From NCBI RefSeq assembly GCF_021735925.1, contig NZ_WMEA01000001.1, positions 1,456,001 to 1,520,000 of the forward strand: a DNA stretch of 64,000 nt. Direction: 5' to 3'. The DNA is from Loktanella sp. M215. Lineage in GTDB: Bacteria; Pseudomonadota; Alphaproteobacteria; Rhodobacterales; Rhodobacteraceae. Shown one piece after another: positions 1 through 8,168 of this stretch (the stretch's first letter is position 1; every line of letters begins with the position of its first letter). Below the pieces are notes generated by a model, which saw only the letters and a list, made by a program, of their open reading frames with translations, was not told the origin of the DNA and did no database searches. A program made the position numbers and the translations under genes.

Positions 1-372
1 ACGACCGTCCTGCACCGTTTCCGCCAATTGGTGGAGCTGGGTTACAGGGACCGGCGCGCGCTGGTGGACTACTGCCGCGACCTGAACCTGACCTACGATC
101 GGTTGCACGACATCTGCCAGCGGCGGCTGGGGCGGGCACCGCTGGCGCTGGTGCATCAAAGGATGCTGCTGGATGCGACGACGCGGCTGGCGCAGACCGA
201 TGACACCATCAGCCGGATCGCCGAACATCTGGGATTCGTGGAGCCGACGCAGTTTTCGCATTTCTTCAAGCGCGCGACAGGTGTGTCGCCACGGCAGTTC
301 CGCCAGCAGGCCCGCCACAGCGATGACCGTCGCACCGGTGCCGGCGGCCTGACGTTTTCCGACTGGCCCTAA
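1..372 (+). CDS. AraC-family transcriptional regulator, C-terminal part (5' truncated)
   Basis: The reading frame is open from base 1 and ends at a TAA at 370-372, so the start lies before the window. The visible part is the C-terminal two-helix-turn-helix DNA-binding domain of AraC/XylS regulators. The second HTH region carries the family signature around 'FVEPTQFSHFFKRATGVSPRQFR', a pattern typical of the AraC C-terminus. The effector-binding N-terminal domain is not visible, so no ligand can be proposed. The following gene is on the opposite strand (convergent IclR gene), so this regulator is not co-transcribed with the genes to its right. The family is certain; the target is unknown. Confidence 0.9.
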   Translation, partial: TTVLHRFRQLVELGYRDRRALVDYCRDLNLTYDRLHDICQRRLGRAPLALVHQRMLLDATTRLAQTDDTISRIAEHLGFVEPTQFSHFFKRATGVSPRQFRQQARHSDDRRTGAGGLTFSDWP

Positions 373-449
373 GCGCGCATGTCGGCGTCGGCAACGGATA
401 GGACTGCACCCCGGTATGGCACCCCTGCGCGGGCTTGCTGCGCGGCAGG

Positions 450-1169
450 CTAAACGTCCGGCAAGGCCGTAGCGACTTCGCTTGCCGCCTCCGTCAGTCC
501 CGCAACCATGACCTCGATCCGATTATCCGAAAAGCGGCTGATCATCCCGAAAACCGAGAGGGTCAGGGCGACCTCGCCCGATCCATTGATCACCGGAACC
601 GCGACGGCACCGATATCGGGCTCTGCTTCTCCGCAGTTGCGGGCAAAACCCTGAACCCGGATGCGCTGCAAGTCCTGCCGCAGGGCGTCAGTCATATCGT
701 CCAACGTGGCGAGGGTCGATGCGGGTTGATGCGCAAGCCAGACCTTTCCTTGCGCCGATGAGGTCAGCCCGAGTTGTCGCCCGACCTGAATATGCACCGA
801 AATCGGGCGCGGCGCGCTCGCCGTCGCCATACATACGATACCGACCGGCGCCGGTCGGCCCGCCATGACGGATTCGCCCAGTGACAGGCTAAGGCGCTCG
901 ATGATGGGCAGGACCAGCTTTTTCAACGGATTCGTGCGTTCCGCGATTTGCCCCAGATGGATGATCCGATGACCCAACCCATAGACGCCCCGGTGTTGAG
1001 CGGACAGGATACCCAGCGCGTCAAGCGTCGCTAGATAGCGGTGCGCAGTCGCGGGACTCATGTCCAGATCGCGGGCAACAATCGCGGCGGTAATCTCTGG
1101 CTGCTGATCCGAGATCAGGTCAAGCAAGGCAAACGCCTTGATCAGCGATCCGTTCTGAAGCGTACTCAT
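450..1169 (-). CDS. IclR-family transcriptional regulator
   Basis: A 239-residue protein of usual IclR length (about 240-260). Residues about 8-60 form the winged HTH, with 'LDMSPATAHRYLATLDALG' as recognition-helix region. The rest is the GAF-like IclR effector domain, including the conserved 'SSAQGKVWLA' stretch and the C-terminal 'ALTLSVFGMISRF' block. It is read in the same direction as the LysR gene upstream of it, with an 80-base gap. With that LysR gene it flanks a TRAP carboxylate transporter, which fits a role in regulating carbon-source uptake or catabolism. That link is inferred from position only; the effector is unknown. Confidence 0.92.
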   Translation of the reverse strand: MSTLQNGSLIKAFALLDLISDQQPEITAAIVARDLDMSPATAHRYLATLDALGILSAQHRGVYGLGHRIIHLGQIAERTNPLKKLVLPIIERLSLSLGESVMAGRPAPVGIVCMATASAPRPISVHIQVGRQLGLTSSAQGKVWLAHQPASTLATLDDMTDALRQDLQRIRVQGFARNCGEAEPDIGAVAVPVINGSGEVALTLSVFGMISRFSDNRIEVMVAGLTEAASEVATALPDV

Positions 1170-1248
1170 CTCTGCCGTAGCGTCTGGGGCGCGGGTCTAT
1201 CCATCGCACCGTGATACCCGGTTGCCGTTTCCCGCGCCAGAGCAGGCA

Positions 1249-2163
1249 TCAGGCGCACAGGTCCGGATCCTGGAACAGATCCAGGATCACGCTGCGGAGC
1301 CAGACGCACGCCGGATCGGTCATGGTGTTGGGGTGCCAGAGCATCAAGACCTTCTGGCGACCGCGTGGCAGCGCGATATCCAGCATCCGCGCCTGTCCTG
1401 CCGCAGCAAGCCGACGCGCGAACTGACCCGGTACGATGGCAAGCGCGTCGATGGTCCCCAGCAAATCGGGCAGCGCTCCGAAGTGACGCAATCTCAGGCA
1501 CACATTGTCTGTCAGGCCATGGTCGGCCACGACCTGTTCGATATCGTCTGCAAAGGTGGCGCTGGGGACTGCCAGAATCAGCCGCGACCGGTTCAGTTCC
1601 ACGGCCGCTGCAGCATCGGCGCTCAGCGATGGTGGCCCGATGACACGGTAATGCTCATCGAACAGATGGGCCTGAAGCAGGTTCAGTCCAGGCGGTGGCA
1701 GCAATCCCAGCGCCACATCCGCCTGCCGATGGGTCAGTGTTCTGTTCAAATCGTCGAACGGTGACGACACATTGCTTAGCCGTACGCCGGGTGCCAATTT
1801 GAAAATACGTTCCGCCAAAGGCGGCAGGAAGATCTGTTCGCCCAGTCCGGACAACGCGGTGCGGAATGTCCGCTGGCTTGTTTCTGGGGTGAATACCGGG
1901 GCAAGGGTCAGCGTGTTGTTGATACCGTCCAGGTGCATCCGAATTTCAGGCACGATCCGCGCGGTCAGCGCAGTCGGTTCCATTCCCTTCGGTCCCCGCA
2001 CGAAAAGCTTGTCCTGCATCGATTCCCGCAGGCGCTTCAGGGCATTGGATGTGGCGGGTTGGCTTAACCCTAACGACCGCCCTGCGATGGATACGGACCC
2101 CGTATCGTGCACCGCAATCAACAACGACAGCAGGTTCAGATCCATCAAGCGTAGATTTATCAT
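1249..2163 (-). CDS. LysR-family transcriptional regulator
   Basis: A 304-residue LysR-type regulator of standard length. The N-terminal HTH spans about residues 6-65, with the diagnostic 'SIAGRSLGLSQPATSNALKRLRE' region and 'DKLFVRGPKGMEPT' wing. The remainder is the periplasmic-binding-protein-like co-inducer domain. The ATG is at 2161-2163, at the edge of an AT-rich divergent promoter region shared with the TRAP transporter genes on the other strand. LysR proteins classically control the divergent neighbour, so regulation of the TRAP genes is likely by inference. The N-terminal spacing resembles the NodD/LinR-like subgroup (MINLRLMDLNLL start), but I cannot assign a ligand. Confidence 0.93.
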   Translation of the reverse strand: MINLRLMDLNLLSLLIAVHDTGSVSIAGRSLGLSQPATSNALKRLRESMQDKLFVRGPKGMEPTALTARIVPEIRMHLDGINNTLTLAPVFTPETSQRTFRTALSGLGEQIFLPPLAERIFKLAPGVRLSNVSSPFDDLNRTLTHRQADVALGLLPPPGLNLLQAHLFDEHYRVIGPPSLSADAAAAVELNRSRLILAVPSATFADDIEQVVADHGLTDNVCLRLRHFGALPDLLGTIDALAIVPGQFARRLAAAGQARMLDIALPRGRQKVLMLWHPNTMTDPACVWLRSVILDLFQDPDLCA

Positions 2164-2189
2164 ATTTATGAATACTCCTTATCAAATAT
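2162..2189. promoter_or_regulatory. AT-rich divergent promoter/operator between the LysR and TRAP genes
   Basis: The spacer 2164-2301 between the divergent LysR and TRAP genes has a locally AT-rich core, in sharp contrast to the GC-rich surroundings. It contains inverted arms ATATTT (2162-2167) and AAATAT (2184-2189), close to the LysR start codon. A LysR-type T-N11-A operator is plausible here. The exact box is inferred. Confidence 0.4.
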
Positions 2190-2301
2190 ATCATTTTGAC
2201 TTTAATCAGGGCTTGGTCGATCCTGCACCAAATCTTTTCAGGAGGAGAAGGTGCTGCGACATCCGTCGGGCACGTCTGAAAAGCACGAGAGGGAGAGATC
2301 A

Positions 2302-3351
2302 ATGAATAGACGTGAAATGATCGGGACGATGGCGGTTGCCGCCTCCACGTTGGCGATGCCTCGCCTCGCCCGCGCACAGACGCCTGAATTCACGTTCCGG
2401 CTGCACCATTTCCTGAGCCAGCAGGCGCCGGCCCAGACCAAGATGCTGGAGCCTTGGGCCGCGGCGGTTGCCGAAAATTCCGGCGGCCGTGTCAAGATCG
2501 AGATATTTCCTGCCATGACACTTGGTGGTCGTCCGCCGGAACTGGTTCAGCAGGCCCGCGACGGGATCGTCGATCTGGTCTGGACCGCGAACGGCTACAC
2601 GGCCGGCCTGTTCCCTCGGACAGAGGTGATGGAACTGCCGACCGTTTACAAGAACGACCCGGCTGCCGCGAACCTCGCCTTGTTCGACATGTTCGAGGAC
2701 GATCTGAAGCCGGAATACGCCGGTCTGGAAGTGATGTTCCTGCATGTTCACGCCGGTCAGGCCCTGCAGATGCGCGACTCAGACGTGCATTCGCCCGCTG
2801 ATCTGGTGGGGAAGAAACTTCGGATTCCGACGCGTACCGGCGCCTGGGTGATCGAAGCACTGGGTGCGTCCCCCATTGCGATGCCGGTCCCGGAACTGCC
2901 GCCCGCGTTGCAAAAGGGTGTCGTAGACGGTGCGCTGATTCCGTGGGAGATCATTCCGCCGCTCAAGATGCAGGAACAGACCAAATTCCAGATCGAAGGA
3001 TTCGAGATGGAACGGTTCGGCAATACGACGTTTCAGGTCTCGATGAACGCTGGGCGCTGGGCCGGTCTGCCCGAAGATATCCAGAAGGCCTTCCGCGATG
3101 CGTCTGGTCGCGATTGGTTAAGCGAGGTCGGTGCAATCTGGCGGGCTTCTGATGATTTTGGCATCAAAGTCGCGACCGATGCGGGCAATACGCATACCGT
3201 CCTGACCGAGGCAGAGACGACCGTGTTCCGTGACGCCATGTCGCCGGTCGTCGGAAAGTGGGTTGAGGAAGTCAGCGGGCAGGGCATCGACGGCGCCCGT
3301 CTGGTGGACCGCGCCCGCAGCCTTGTGGCCTCCAACGCGACCCCAAAGTAA
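2302..3351 (+). CDS. TRAP transporter substrate-binding protein (DctP/TAXI-like, DctP family)
   Basis: A 349-residue periplasmic solute receptor for a tripartite ATP-independent transporter. I chose the ATG at 2302 because a purine-rich Shine-Dalgarno (GAGGGAGAG, 2288-2297) precedes it and because it starts a clean signal peptide, MNRREMIGTMAVAAS... ending near 'ARAQ'. The twin arginine (NRREMIG) suggests Tat export. The body has DctP features such as 'GGRPPELVQQARDGIVDLVW' and the conserved Arg region 'GKKLRIPTRTG' used for carboxylate binding. It overlaps the small permease gene by one base (TAATG), so the three TRAP genes form one operon. The substrate is presumably a small carboxylate. 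Confidence 0.95.
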   Translation: MNRREMIGTMAVAASTLAMPRLARAQTPEFTFRLHHFLSQQAPAQTKMLEPWAAAVAENSGGRVKIEIFPAMTLGGRPPELVQQARDGIVDLVWTANGYTAGLFPRTEVMELPTVYKNDPAAANLALFDMFEDDLKPEYAGLEVMFLHVHAGQALQMRDSDVHSPADLVGKKLRIPTRTGAWVIEALGASPIAMPVPELPPALQKGVVDGALIPWEIIPPLKMQEQTKFQIEGFEMERFGNTTFQVSMNAGRWAGLPEDIQKAFRDASGRDWLSEVGAIWRASDDFGIKVATDAGNTHTVLTEAETTVFRDAMSPVVGKWVEEVSGQGIDGARLVDRARSLVASNATPK

Positions 3352-3863
3352 TGGCGGCCGAGGCGCTCCCGTCTTCGTCGCCGCAGACCGGCCTGATGCC
3401 CACCCTGATCACAGGGTGGGCACTGCTGGGCGGCGCATTGTTGCTGGCGGTTGTCGCTGTCAACGTGGTCTCTGTTCTGGGTGCGATTTTCGACGCACCT
3501 TTTCCCGGCGATTTCGAGTTGACAGAGATGGGAGTCGCAAATGCTGCCTTTGCCTTCTTGCCGTATTGCCAGCTGACGCGGTCGAATGTGACAGCTGATA
3601 TATTCACGCAAAATGCGGGCCCGCGGATGGTGGCTTTCCTGCGGCTGCTGTCGTCCATCGTGGCGTTGTTGTTCGGTCTGCTGCTGCTTTGGCGGATGTA
3701 TGCGGGGATGCTGGATCAGAAGCAGTACAATTACGAAACCTCGATCCTGCAAGTGCCGATCTGGATGGCCTTCGTGCCTGTCCTGATCTCACTCGCCCTG
3801 CTGGCCGTCGCCGCGGCGATCACTCTTGCGCAGGACCTGCGCGACCTGTCCCGAAAGGGCTGA
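3351..3863 (+). CDS. TRAP transporter small permease (DctQ-like)
   Basis: A 170-residue integral membrane protein with four predicted hydrophobic segments: near residues 17-42, 55-75 (less strong), 92-112 and 130-155. This is the expected size and topology of the DctQ subunit. It begins one base into the stop codon of the binding protein gene (TAATG junction) and ends just before the large permease. This tight spacing is typical of dctPQM operons. DctQ subunits help assemble or anchor DctM and carry few strictly conserved residues, so the call rests mainly on size, topology and position. Confidence 0.9.
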   Translation: MAAEALPSSSPQTGLMPTLITGWALLGGALLLAVVAVNVVSVLGAIFDAPFPGDFELTEMGVANAAFAFLPYCQLTRSNVTADIFTQNAGPRMVAFLRLLSSIVALLFGLLLLWRMYAGMLDQKQYNYETSILQVPIWMAFVPVLISLALLAVAAAITLAQDLRDLSRKG

Positions 3864-3864
3864 C

Positions 3865-5226
3865 ATGACCGACCCCATTACCCTTGGCATCATCGCACTC
3901 ATCGCGCTGGTGGGCCTTATCGCGATCAGGATGCCGATCGCCTATGCCATGATCCTTGTCGGCGGAATCGGGGTTTCGCTGGTGAATGGCGTGGCCCCCG
4001 TGTTCAACCAGCTCAAGACGCTCGCTTACGGCCAGTTCTCTGTCTACGATCTGTCAGTCGTGCCAATGTTTATCCTCATGGGTGCATTGGCGGCAAAGGC
4101 TGGACTCAGTCAGGCCTTGTTTCGCGGGGCCAACGCATGGCTGGGCGGGATGCGCGGCGGCACGGCAATGGCGGCCATCGCGGGCTGTGCCGGATTTGGG
4201 GCGGTCTGCGGGTCTTCCTTGGCCACGGCCTCCACGATGGGCCGCGTCGCCTTGCCAGAGCTTGCGCGCTACAACTATTCGGGCGCCCTGGCGACTGGAA
4301 CGCTGGCAGCGGGCGGGGTGCTGGGGATTTTGATCCCGCCCTCTGTCGTACTGATCATCTATGCGATCATCGTCGAAGCCAACATCGTGACCATGTTTGC
4401 CGCCGCATTGCTGCCGGGTCTGCTGGCGGTCCTTCTGTTTATCCTGACCATCGCGATTTACGTCCGCGTTAGCCCGAAAAGCGGTCCCGCCCACGGCGGC
4501 GTCGGCCGCGCAGAATTTCGTGAGGCCACCATCGGTTTGATCCCTGTTCTGGGCATTTTCGGCATTGTGCTGGGCGGTATCTACGGTGGCTTCTATAATC
4601 CGACCCCCGCCGCCGCGATTGGCGTCGCGCTGGTCTGGATTTACGGTGCCGCGACGCGGGACATCAAATTTCCCGACATCGTGGACGCTCTGAAGGAAAC
4701 CGCTTCAAGCACTGGCATGATCTACCTGATCCTGCTGGGTGCGGAGTTGATGAAAATCTTCATGTCGCGCATCGGCCTGCCGCAGGCCACGGCGGAGTGG
4801 ATCCTTGCCTCTGGTATGGCACCGATGCTGGTCATGGTCGTCCTGCTGGTCGCTCTGATCCTGCTTGGGTGCTTGATGGACAGCCTGTCCATGATCCTGC
4901 TGGTCATCCCCTTTTTCTGGCCCGTTCTGGTCGATCTGAACGGCGGGCTTTACATGGGTGCAGACGGTTCCGGCTTTGGCATGAGCACCGAGGACCTCAA
5001 GATCTGGTTCGGTATTCTTGCGCTGATTGTGGTAGAGCTTGGGCTGATTACGCCGCCCGTGGGCATGAACGTCTTCGTCATCTCGTCGATGGCGAAGGAT
5101 GTGCAAATGTCCGAAACCTTCAAGGGCGTGATGCCGTTCTTCGGCGCTGAAATCGTGCGCGTCGTGCTGATCCTTCTGTTTCCGGCGATGGTCCTGTGGT
5201 TGCCGCAAGCGATGAATGGTTGGTAA
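3865..5226 (+). CDS. TRAP transporter large permease (DctM-like)
   Basis: A 453-residue, very hydrophobic protein with about 12 membrane segments, the channel subunit of a TRAP transporter. I chose ATG 3865, which follows the DctQ stop (TGA 3861-3863) by one base and gives the usual DctM N-terminus (MTDPITLGIIALIALVGL). An upstream in-frame ATG at 3826 would only add a charged peptide overlapping the DctQ gene. The DctM hallmark 'GSSLATASTMGRVALPEL' and the second-half repeat 'ITPPVGMNVFVISS' are visible. It is the last gene of the operon, followed by a region of decayed genes. Confidence 0.95.
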   Translation: MTDPITLGIIALIALVGLIAIRMPIAYAMILVGGIGVSLVNGVAPVFNQLKTLAYGQFSVYDLSVVPMFILMGALAAKAGLSQALFRGANAWLGGMRGGTAMAAIAGCAGFGAVCGSSLATASTMGRVALPELARYNYSGALATGTLAAGGVLGILIPPSVVLIIYAIIVEANIVTMFAAALLPGLLAVLLFILTIAIYVRVSPKSGPAHGGVGRAEFREATIGLIPVLGIFGIVLGGIYGGFYNPTPAAAIGVALVWIYGAATRDIKFPDIVDALKETASSTGMIYLILLGAELMKIFMSRIGLPQATAEWILASGMAPMLVMVVLLVALILLGCLMDSLSMILLVIPFFWPVLVDLNGGLYMGADGSGFGMSTEDLKIWFGILALIVVELGLITPPVGMNVFVISSMAKDVQMSETFKGVMPFFGAEIVRVVLILLFPAMVLWLPQAMNGW

Positions 5227-5295
5227 ACGCAGCCGGCGGTTCGAGGATCGAATGGATTATTATTGGCGAGATTCCTGCATGGATCGGCACGCACT

Positions 5296-5409
5296 TCAGG
5301 CCATTGGCCTCACCACCTGAATAATCCGTGACAAGGCTTCAATGCCCGCGCGTGTCAGACATACGCATCTGGATCGATTGTCCGTCATCTGAGCCTTTCG
5401 AACCCACCC
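5296..5409 (-). pseudogene. Probable C-terminal remnant of a MarR-like winged-helix regulator
   Basis: On the minus strand, the last 37 codons before a stop at 5296 read like the wing and following helix of a MarR-type regulator. The pattern is a Gly-Trp-Val turn, then 'DNRSRCVCLTRAGIEALSRI', which resembles the common DRRSR-V-x-LT-x-AG block. The preceding part of that frame does not look like a MarR domain, and no complete gene is present. I read it as a gene remnant within a degenerate stretch. The match is short and made by eye. Confidence 0.35.
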
Positions 5410-5532
5410 CGGTCCCGGCTTGCCACCGACACCCTTCACACAGCCAAAGAAGGACTTGGGGCGCCAACGCCGTTGCGGGTCGCAAAAGGCTTCGCGTGCA
5501 ACGACACCAATCGGGGCGAGGTCGACCGTCCT

Positions 5533-5867
5533 GCATTGGACATAAGCCTGTTGCCCAATGATCGCAGCCGTTACCTGATGCCGTCCCGCTACTGCCAGTC
5601 GGACGCATAGCAGACCAACGTCGCGGCGGAGTTTGCGGGCACCAGCGGCCGGGCACGCATTGCGCAGATACGCCGCAGGGTTTCCACCCGGTGGCCGCGG
5701 TCTATCTGGATGGCACATGGCACCTCGTCGATGCGACGGGCATGGCAGCTGCAAACCAGACCGCGCGTATCGGTGTCGGTCTGGACGCGGCAGAGGTGTC
5801 GTTCTGTTTCCGCTTCGGTCAGGTCACGCCGCAGCGCCAATCAGTGCAGGTGACCGTCGACGAATAA
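5533..5867 (+). pseudogene. Decayed transglutaminase-like gene with internal deletion, stop and frame change
   Basis: Two pieces of a bacterial transglutaminase-family protein are recognisable. The first, about 5533-5670 in frame 1, contains 'YLMPSRYCQSD' followed by an in-frame TAG at 5608-5610 and then 'VAAEFAGTSGRARIAQIR'. The second, about 5682-5867 in frame 3, reads 'FHPVAAVYLDGTWHLVDATGMA' and runs to a TAA at 5865-5867. The roughly 70-80 residues that normally lie between these blocks, including the catalytic Cys and much of the core around the catalytic His, are missing. With an internal stop, a deletion and a frame change, the gene cannot make the normal product. The N-terminal part upstream of 5533 is not convincingly recognisable. 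Confidence 0.75.
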
Positions 5868-6032
5868 GCGGCGGCGGGCACCCATCTTGTTTCGTTGCTG
5901 CGTGTCGCAGCGTTTGATGCCCGCGACCCCGCTGACGGCGCGGTCAACGCAAAGGCGGCCGAGGCCGAGGATCAGGACGGCACAGCCGGGGCCATCGGTG
6001 AAAACGACGACGGCGAAAACGACGGTAACTGA
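5868..6032 (+). other. Open frame tail encoding an acidic C-terminus, possible gene remnant
   Basis: Frame 3 stays open after the preceding pseudogene stop. It ends at TGA 6030-6032 with a strongly acidic tail (…EAEDQDGTAGAIGENDDGENDG…). There is no good start codon or ribosome-binding site. Acidic C-termini of this type occur in small periplasmic PepSY-domain proteins that often neighbour two-component systems paired with cytochrome b561, as here. No PepSY domain is visible, so this is suggestive only. Confidence 0.25.
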
Positions 6033-6108
6033 CGCCGGTTCCCTATGTTAGACATGACCGGCAGGCCCTTCTTGGGCTGCCGGTCGCTTGCGGTTCAGGA
6101 GGATGCCA

Positions 6109-6783
6109 ATGAAGATACTTGTCATCGAAGACGATGCAGCCACCGGGGCCTATATCGCCGACGGCCTGCGCGAAGAAGGGCACAGCGTCGACCTGATCCC
6201 GTCCGGTGCAGACGGCCTCGTGCAGGCGACGATCGGCAGTTACGACGTCATGGTTGTGGACCGCATGTTGCCGGGCCTTGACGGCATGGCGCTGGTCAAG
6301 ACGCTGCGGGCCACGCGGAATGTAACTCCGGTGCTGTTCCTGACCGCGATGGGCGGTGTGGATGACCGGATCGAAGGGCTGCACGCCGGGGCAGACGATT
6401 ATCTGACCAAGCCCTTTTCATTTGGCGAGCTGTCGGCCCGGATTGCCGCGATCGGACGGCGACCCAGACTGCAGGACGAGCCCGTCAGCCTGACCGTCGC
6501 GGATCTGGAGATGAACCTTCTGACCCGCAAGGTGACGCGGGCCGGCCAGACCATCGACCTGCTGCCGCGCGAATTCGCCCTGCTGGAATGCCTGATGCGG
6601 CGCAAGGGCCGTGTGCAGACCCGCACCATGCTGATGGAGACGGTCTGGGACATTCACTATGATCCCCTCACGAATGTCGTCGACACCCACATCAGCCGGT
6701 TGCGCGCCAAGGTCGACAAGCCCTTCGGGACAGAGCTGATCGAAACCGTTCGCGGTGCCGGGTACCGGATCAACGCCGCATGA
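6109..6783 (+). CDS. OmpR/PhoB-family response regulator
   Basis: A 224-residue two-component response regulator. I chose ATG 6109 because AGGAGG at 6097-6102 lies six bases upstream; an ATG at 6103 abuts the ribosome-binding site and is less likely. The receiver domain (1-115) has the acidic pair E7-D8/D9, the phosphoacceptor D51 in 'VMVVDRMLPG' and Lys in 'YLTKPF'. The C-terminal winged helix (about 130-224) contains 'LLPREFALLECLMRRKGRV' and 'VVDTHISRLRAKVD'. It overlaps the histidine kinase gene by four bases (ATGA), so the pair is translationally coupled. It is related to the QseB/TctD/CopR type. The nearby cytochrome b561 gene hints at a redox or metal signal by inference. Confidence 0.95.
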   Translation: MKILVIEDDAATGAYIADGLREEGHSVDLIPSGADGLVQATIGSYDVMVVDRMLPGLDGMALVKTLRATRNVTPVLFLTAMGGVDDRIEGLHAGADDYLTKPFSFGELSARIAAIGRRPRLQDEPVSLTVADLEMNLLTRKVTRAGQTIDLLPREFALLECLMRRKGRVQTRTMLMETVWDIHYDPLTNVVDTHISRLRAKVDKPFGTELIETVRGAGYRINAA

Positions 6784-8168
6784 CACCGCGCGACCGGATA
6801 TCGCGGATCCGGTCGACGCCCCTGCGCCTGACCGTTATCCTGTTGCTGATCTTCACTGTTGCCTCGCTGGGCTGCTTTGCGACAGCCTACGGCGTCGTCC
6901 GGGCCAACCTGAGCGCCGCGATCCTTTCAGATCTGCAGCAGACGATCGACACCTTCCGGCAGGAATCCGACCCGGCGGAATTGCGCGAACGGCTGACCGA
7001 GGCCGTCAGCGTGACGGATCCTGCATTCCGCATCCTGCACTACCTGCCCGACCGCGGGCCGGTCATCTCCAGCACCGGAGATATCGCACCGGTCAGCGGC
7101 GTCGTGACGCTGTCCGGCCGCAGCATCGGTCAGGGCGATGTGCCCGTGGCCGAAAGCTATCTTGCCCGCAGCGTCCGCGTTGGCGACGGTCAGCTGATCG
7201 TGGGACAATCCCGCGCGCCGATCATCGAGATGGGCGAGATCTTTACGGCGGTCTTTCTGATGGGCCTGCTGCCGGCGCTGATGATCGCCGGCGGTGCGGG
7301 ATTCTGGATCGCCCGTCGGGCGCAGCACCGGATCGCGACGATCCAGATCGCACTGAGCGCTATGACAGGGGGACAGACCTCGGCGCGGGTGACGGACGTG
7401 GCCGGGCGGCAGGATGACCTGTCGGGGATCGGACAGGCGGTCAATGACATGGCGACCGCGCAAGAGGCCCTGATTGTGGCGATGCGGCAGGTGTCCACGG
7501 ATATCGCGCATGACCTGAAGACGCCGATCCAGCGCGTCTCTGTGCTGTTGGACCAGATGGAGCGCGGGCCGATACTGTCACCAGAGCAGGACGCTCTGCT
7601 ACAGCGTGCCAAGGACGAAACCGTGCGGATCGTGCGCACGTTTCAGGCACTGCTGCAGCTGGCCCAGATCGAAGGCGGCGCCGTGCGCGACCGCCTGATC
7701 CCCGTCGATCTGGCGGATGTCGCGCGCGACGTGACCGACTTTATGGAGGCCGACGCCGAGGCACAGGGGGTGACCCTGACAGCTGATCTGGCACCGGTGG
7801 CCATCGTGACCGGTGACCGGCAGTTGCTCTCCCAACTCTTGGTGAACCTGATCCAGAACGCGATGCTGCACGGGGCTGTGGGTGGCGTGGTGCACGTCAA
7901 CCTGTCGGACGCGGCGGCCGGTGTCGCACTGGTTGTCACGGACCGGGGCCCGGGCATTCCCGTGCCAGAGCGTGAGAAGGTGCTGCAGCGCCTTTACCGG
8001 CTGGAACGCAGCCGCACGACGGATGGTAACGGGCTGGGTCTGGCGATGGTGGCGGCGCTTTGCGACCTGCACCGCGCGCGGCTGACGCTGGATGACAATG
8101 CGCCCGGCCTGGCCGTGCGCATTACTTTTCCGCCGGTGTCAGTGAAGCTCGGGACGGCGGCGCAGTGA
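6780..8168 (+). CDS. Two-component sensor histidine kinase (HAMP, HisKA, HATPase)
   Basis: A 462-residue membrane sensor kinase. TM1 is at about residues 16-38 and TM2 at about 150-176, enclosing a periplasmic sensor region of about 110 residues. A HAMP linker follows. The H-box 'STDIAHDLKTPIQRV' places the phosphorylated histidine at about H244. The ATPase domain shows the N box 'LVNLIQNAMLHG' and the G boxes 'DRGPGIP' and 'GNGLGLAMV'. Its start codon overlaps the response-regulator stop (ATGA), so the two form a cognate pair. The last 30 bases overlap the convergent cytochrome b561 gene on the other strand. Confidence 0.95.
   Translation: MTPRDRISRIRSTPLRLTVILLLIFTVASLGCFATAYGVVRANLSAAILSDLQQTIDTFRQESDPAELRERLTEAVSVTDPAFRILHYLPDRGPVISSTGDIAPVSGVVTLSGRSIGQGDVPVAESYLARSVRVGDGQLIVGQSRAPIIEMGEIFTAVFLMGLLPALMIAGGAGFWIARRAQHRIATIQIALSAMTGGQTSARVTDVAGRQDDLSGIGQAVNDMATAQEALIVAMRQVSTDIAHDLKTPIQRVSVLLDQMERGPILSPEQDALLQRAKDETVRIVRTFQALLQLAQIEGGAVRDRLIPVDLADVARDVTDFMEADAEAQGVTLTADLAPVAIVTGDRQLLSQLLVNLIQNAMLHGAVGGVVHVNLSDAAAGVALVVTDRGPGIPVPEREKVLQRLYRLERSRTTDGNGLGLAMVAALCDLHRARLTLDDNAPGLAVRITFPPVSVKLGTAAQ

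Larger units (their letters stand above)
5227..6108. other. Gene-poor, degenerate intergenic stretch
   Basis: This 880-base interval between the TRAP operon and the two-component system holds no intact gene I can support. It contains the remnants listed separately. The final part carries an inverted GC-rich sequence (CCGGCAG…CTGCCGG, about 6059-6082) just before the response-regulator ribosome-binding site. Confidence 0.6.
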
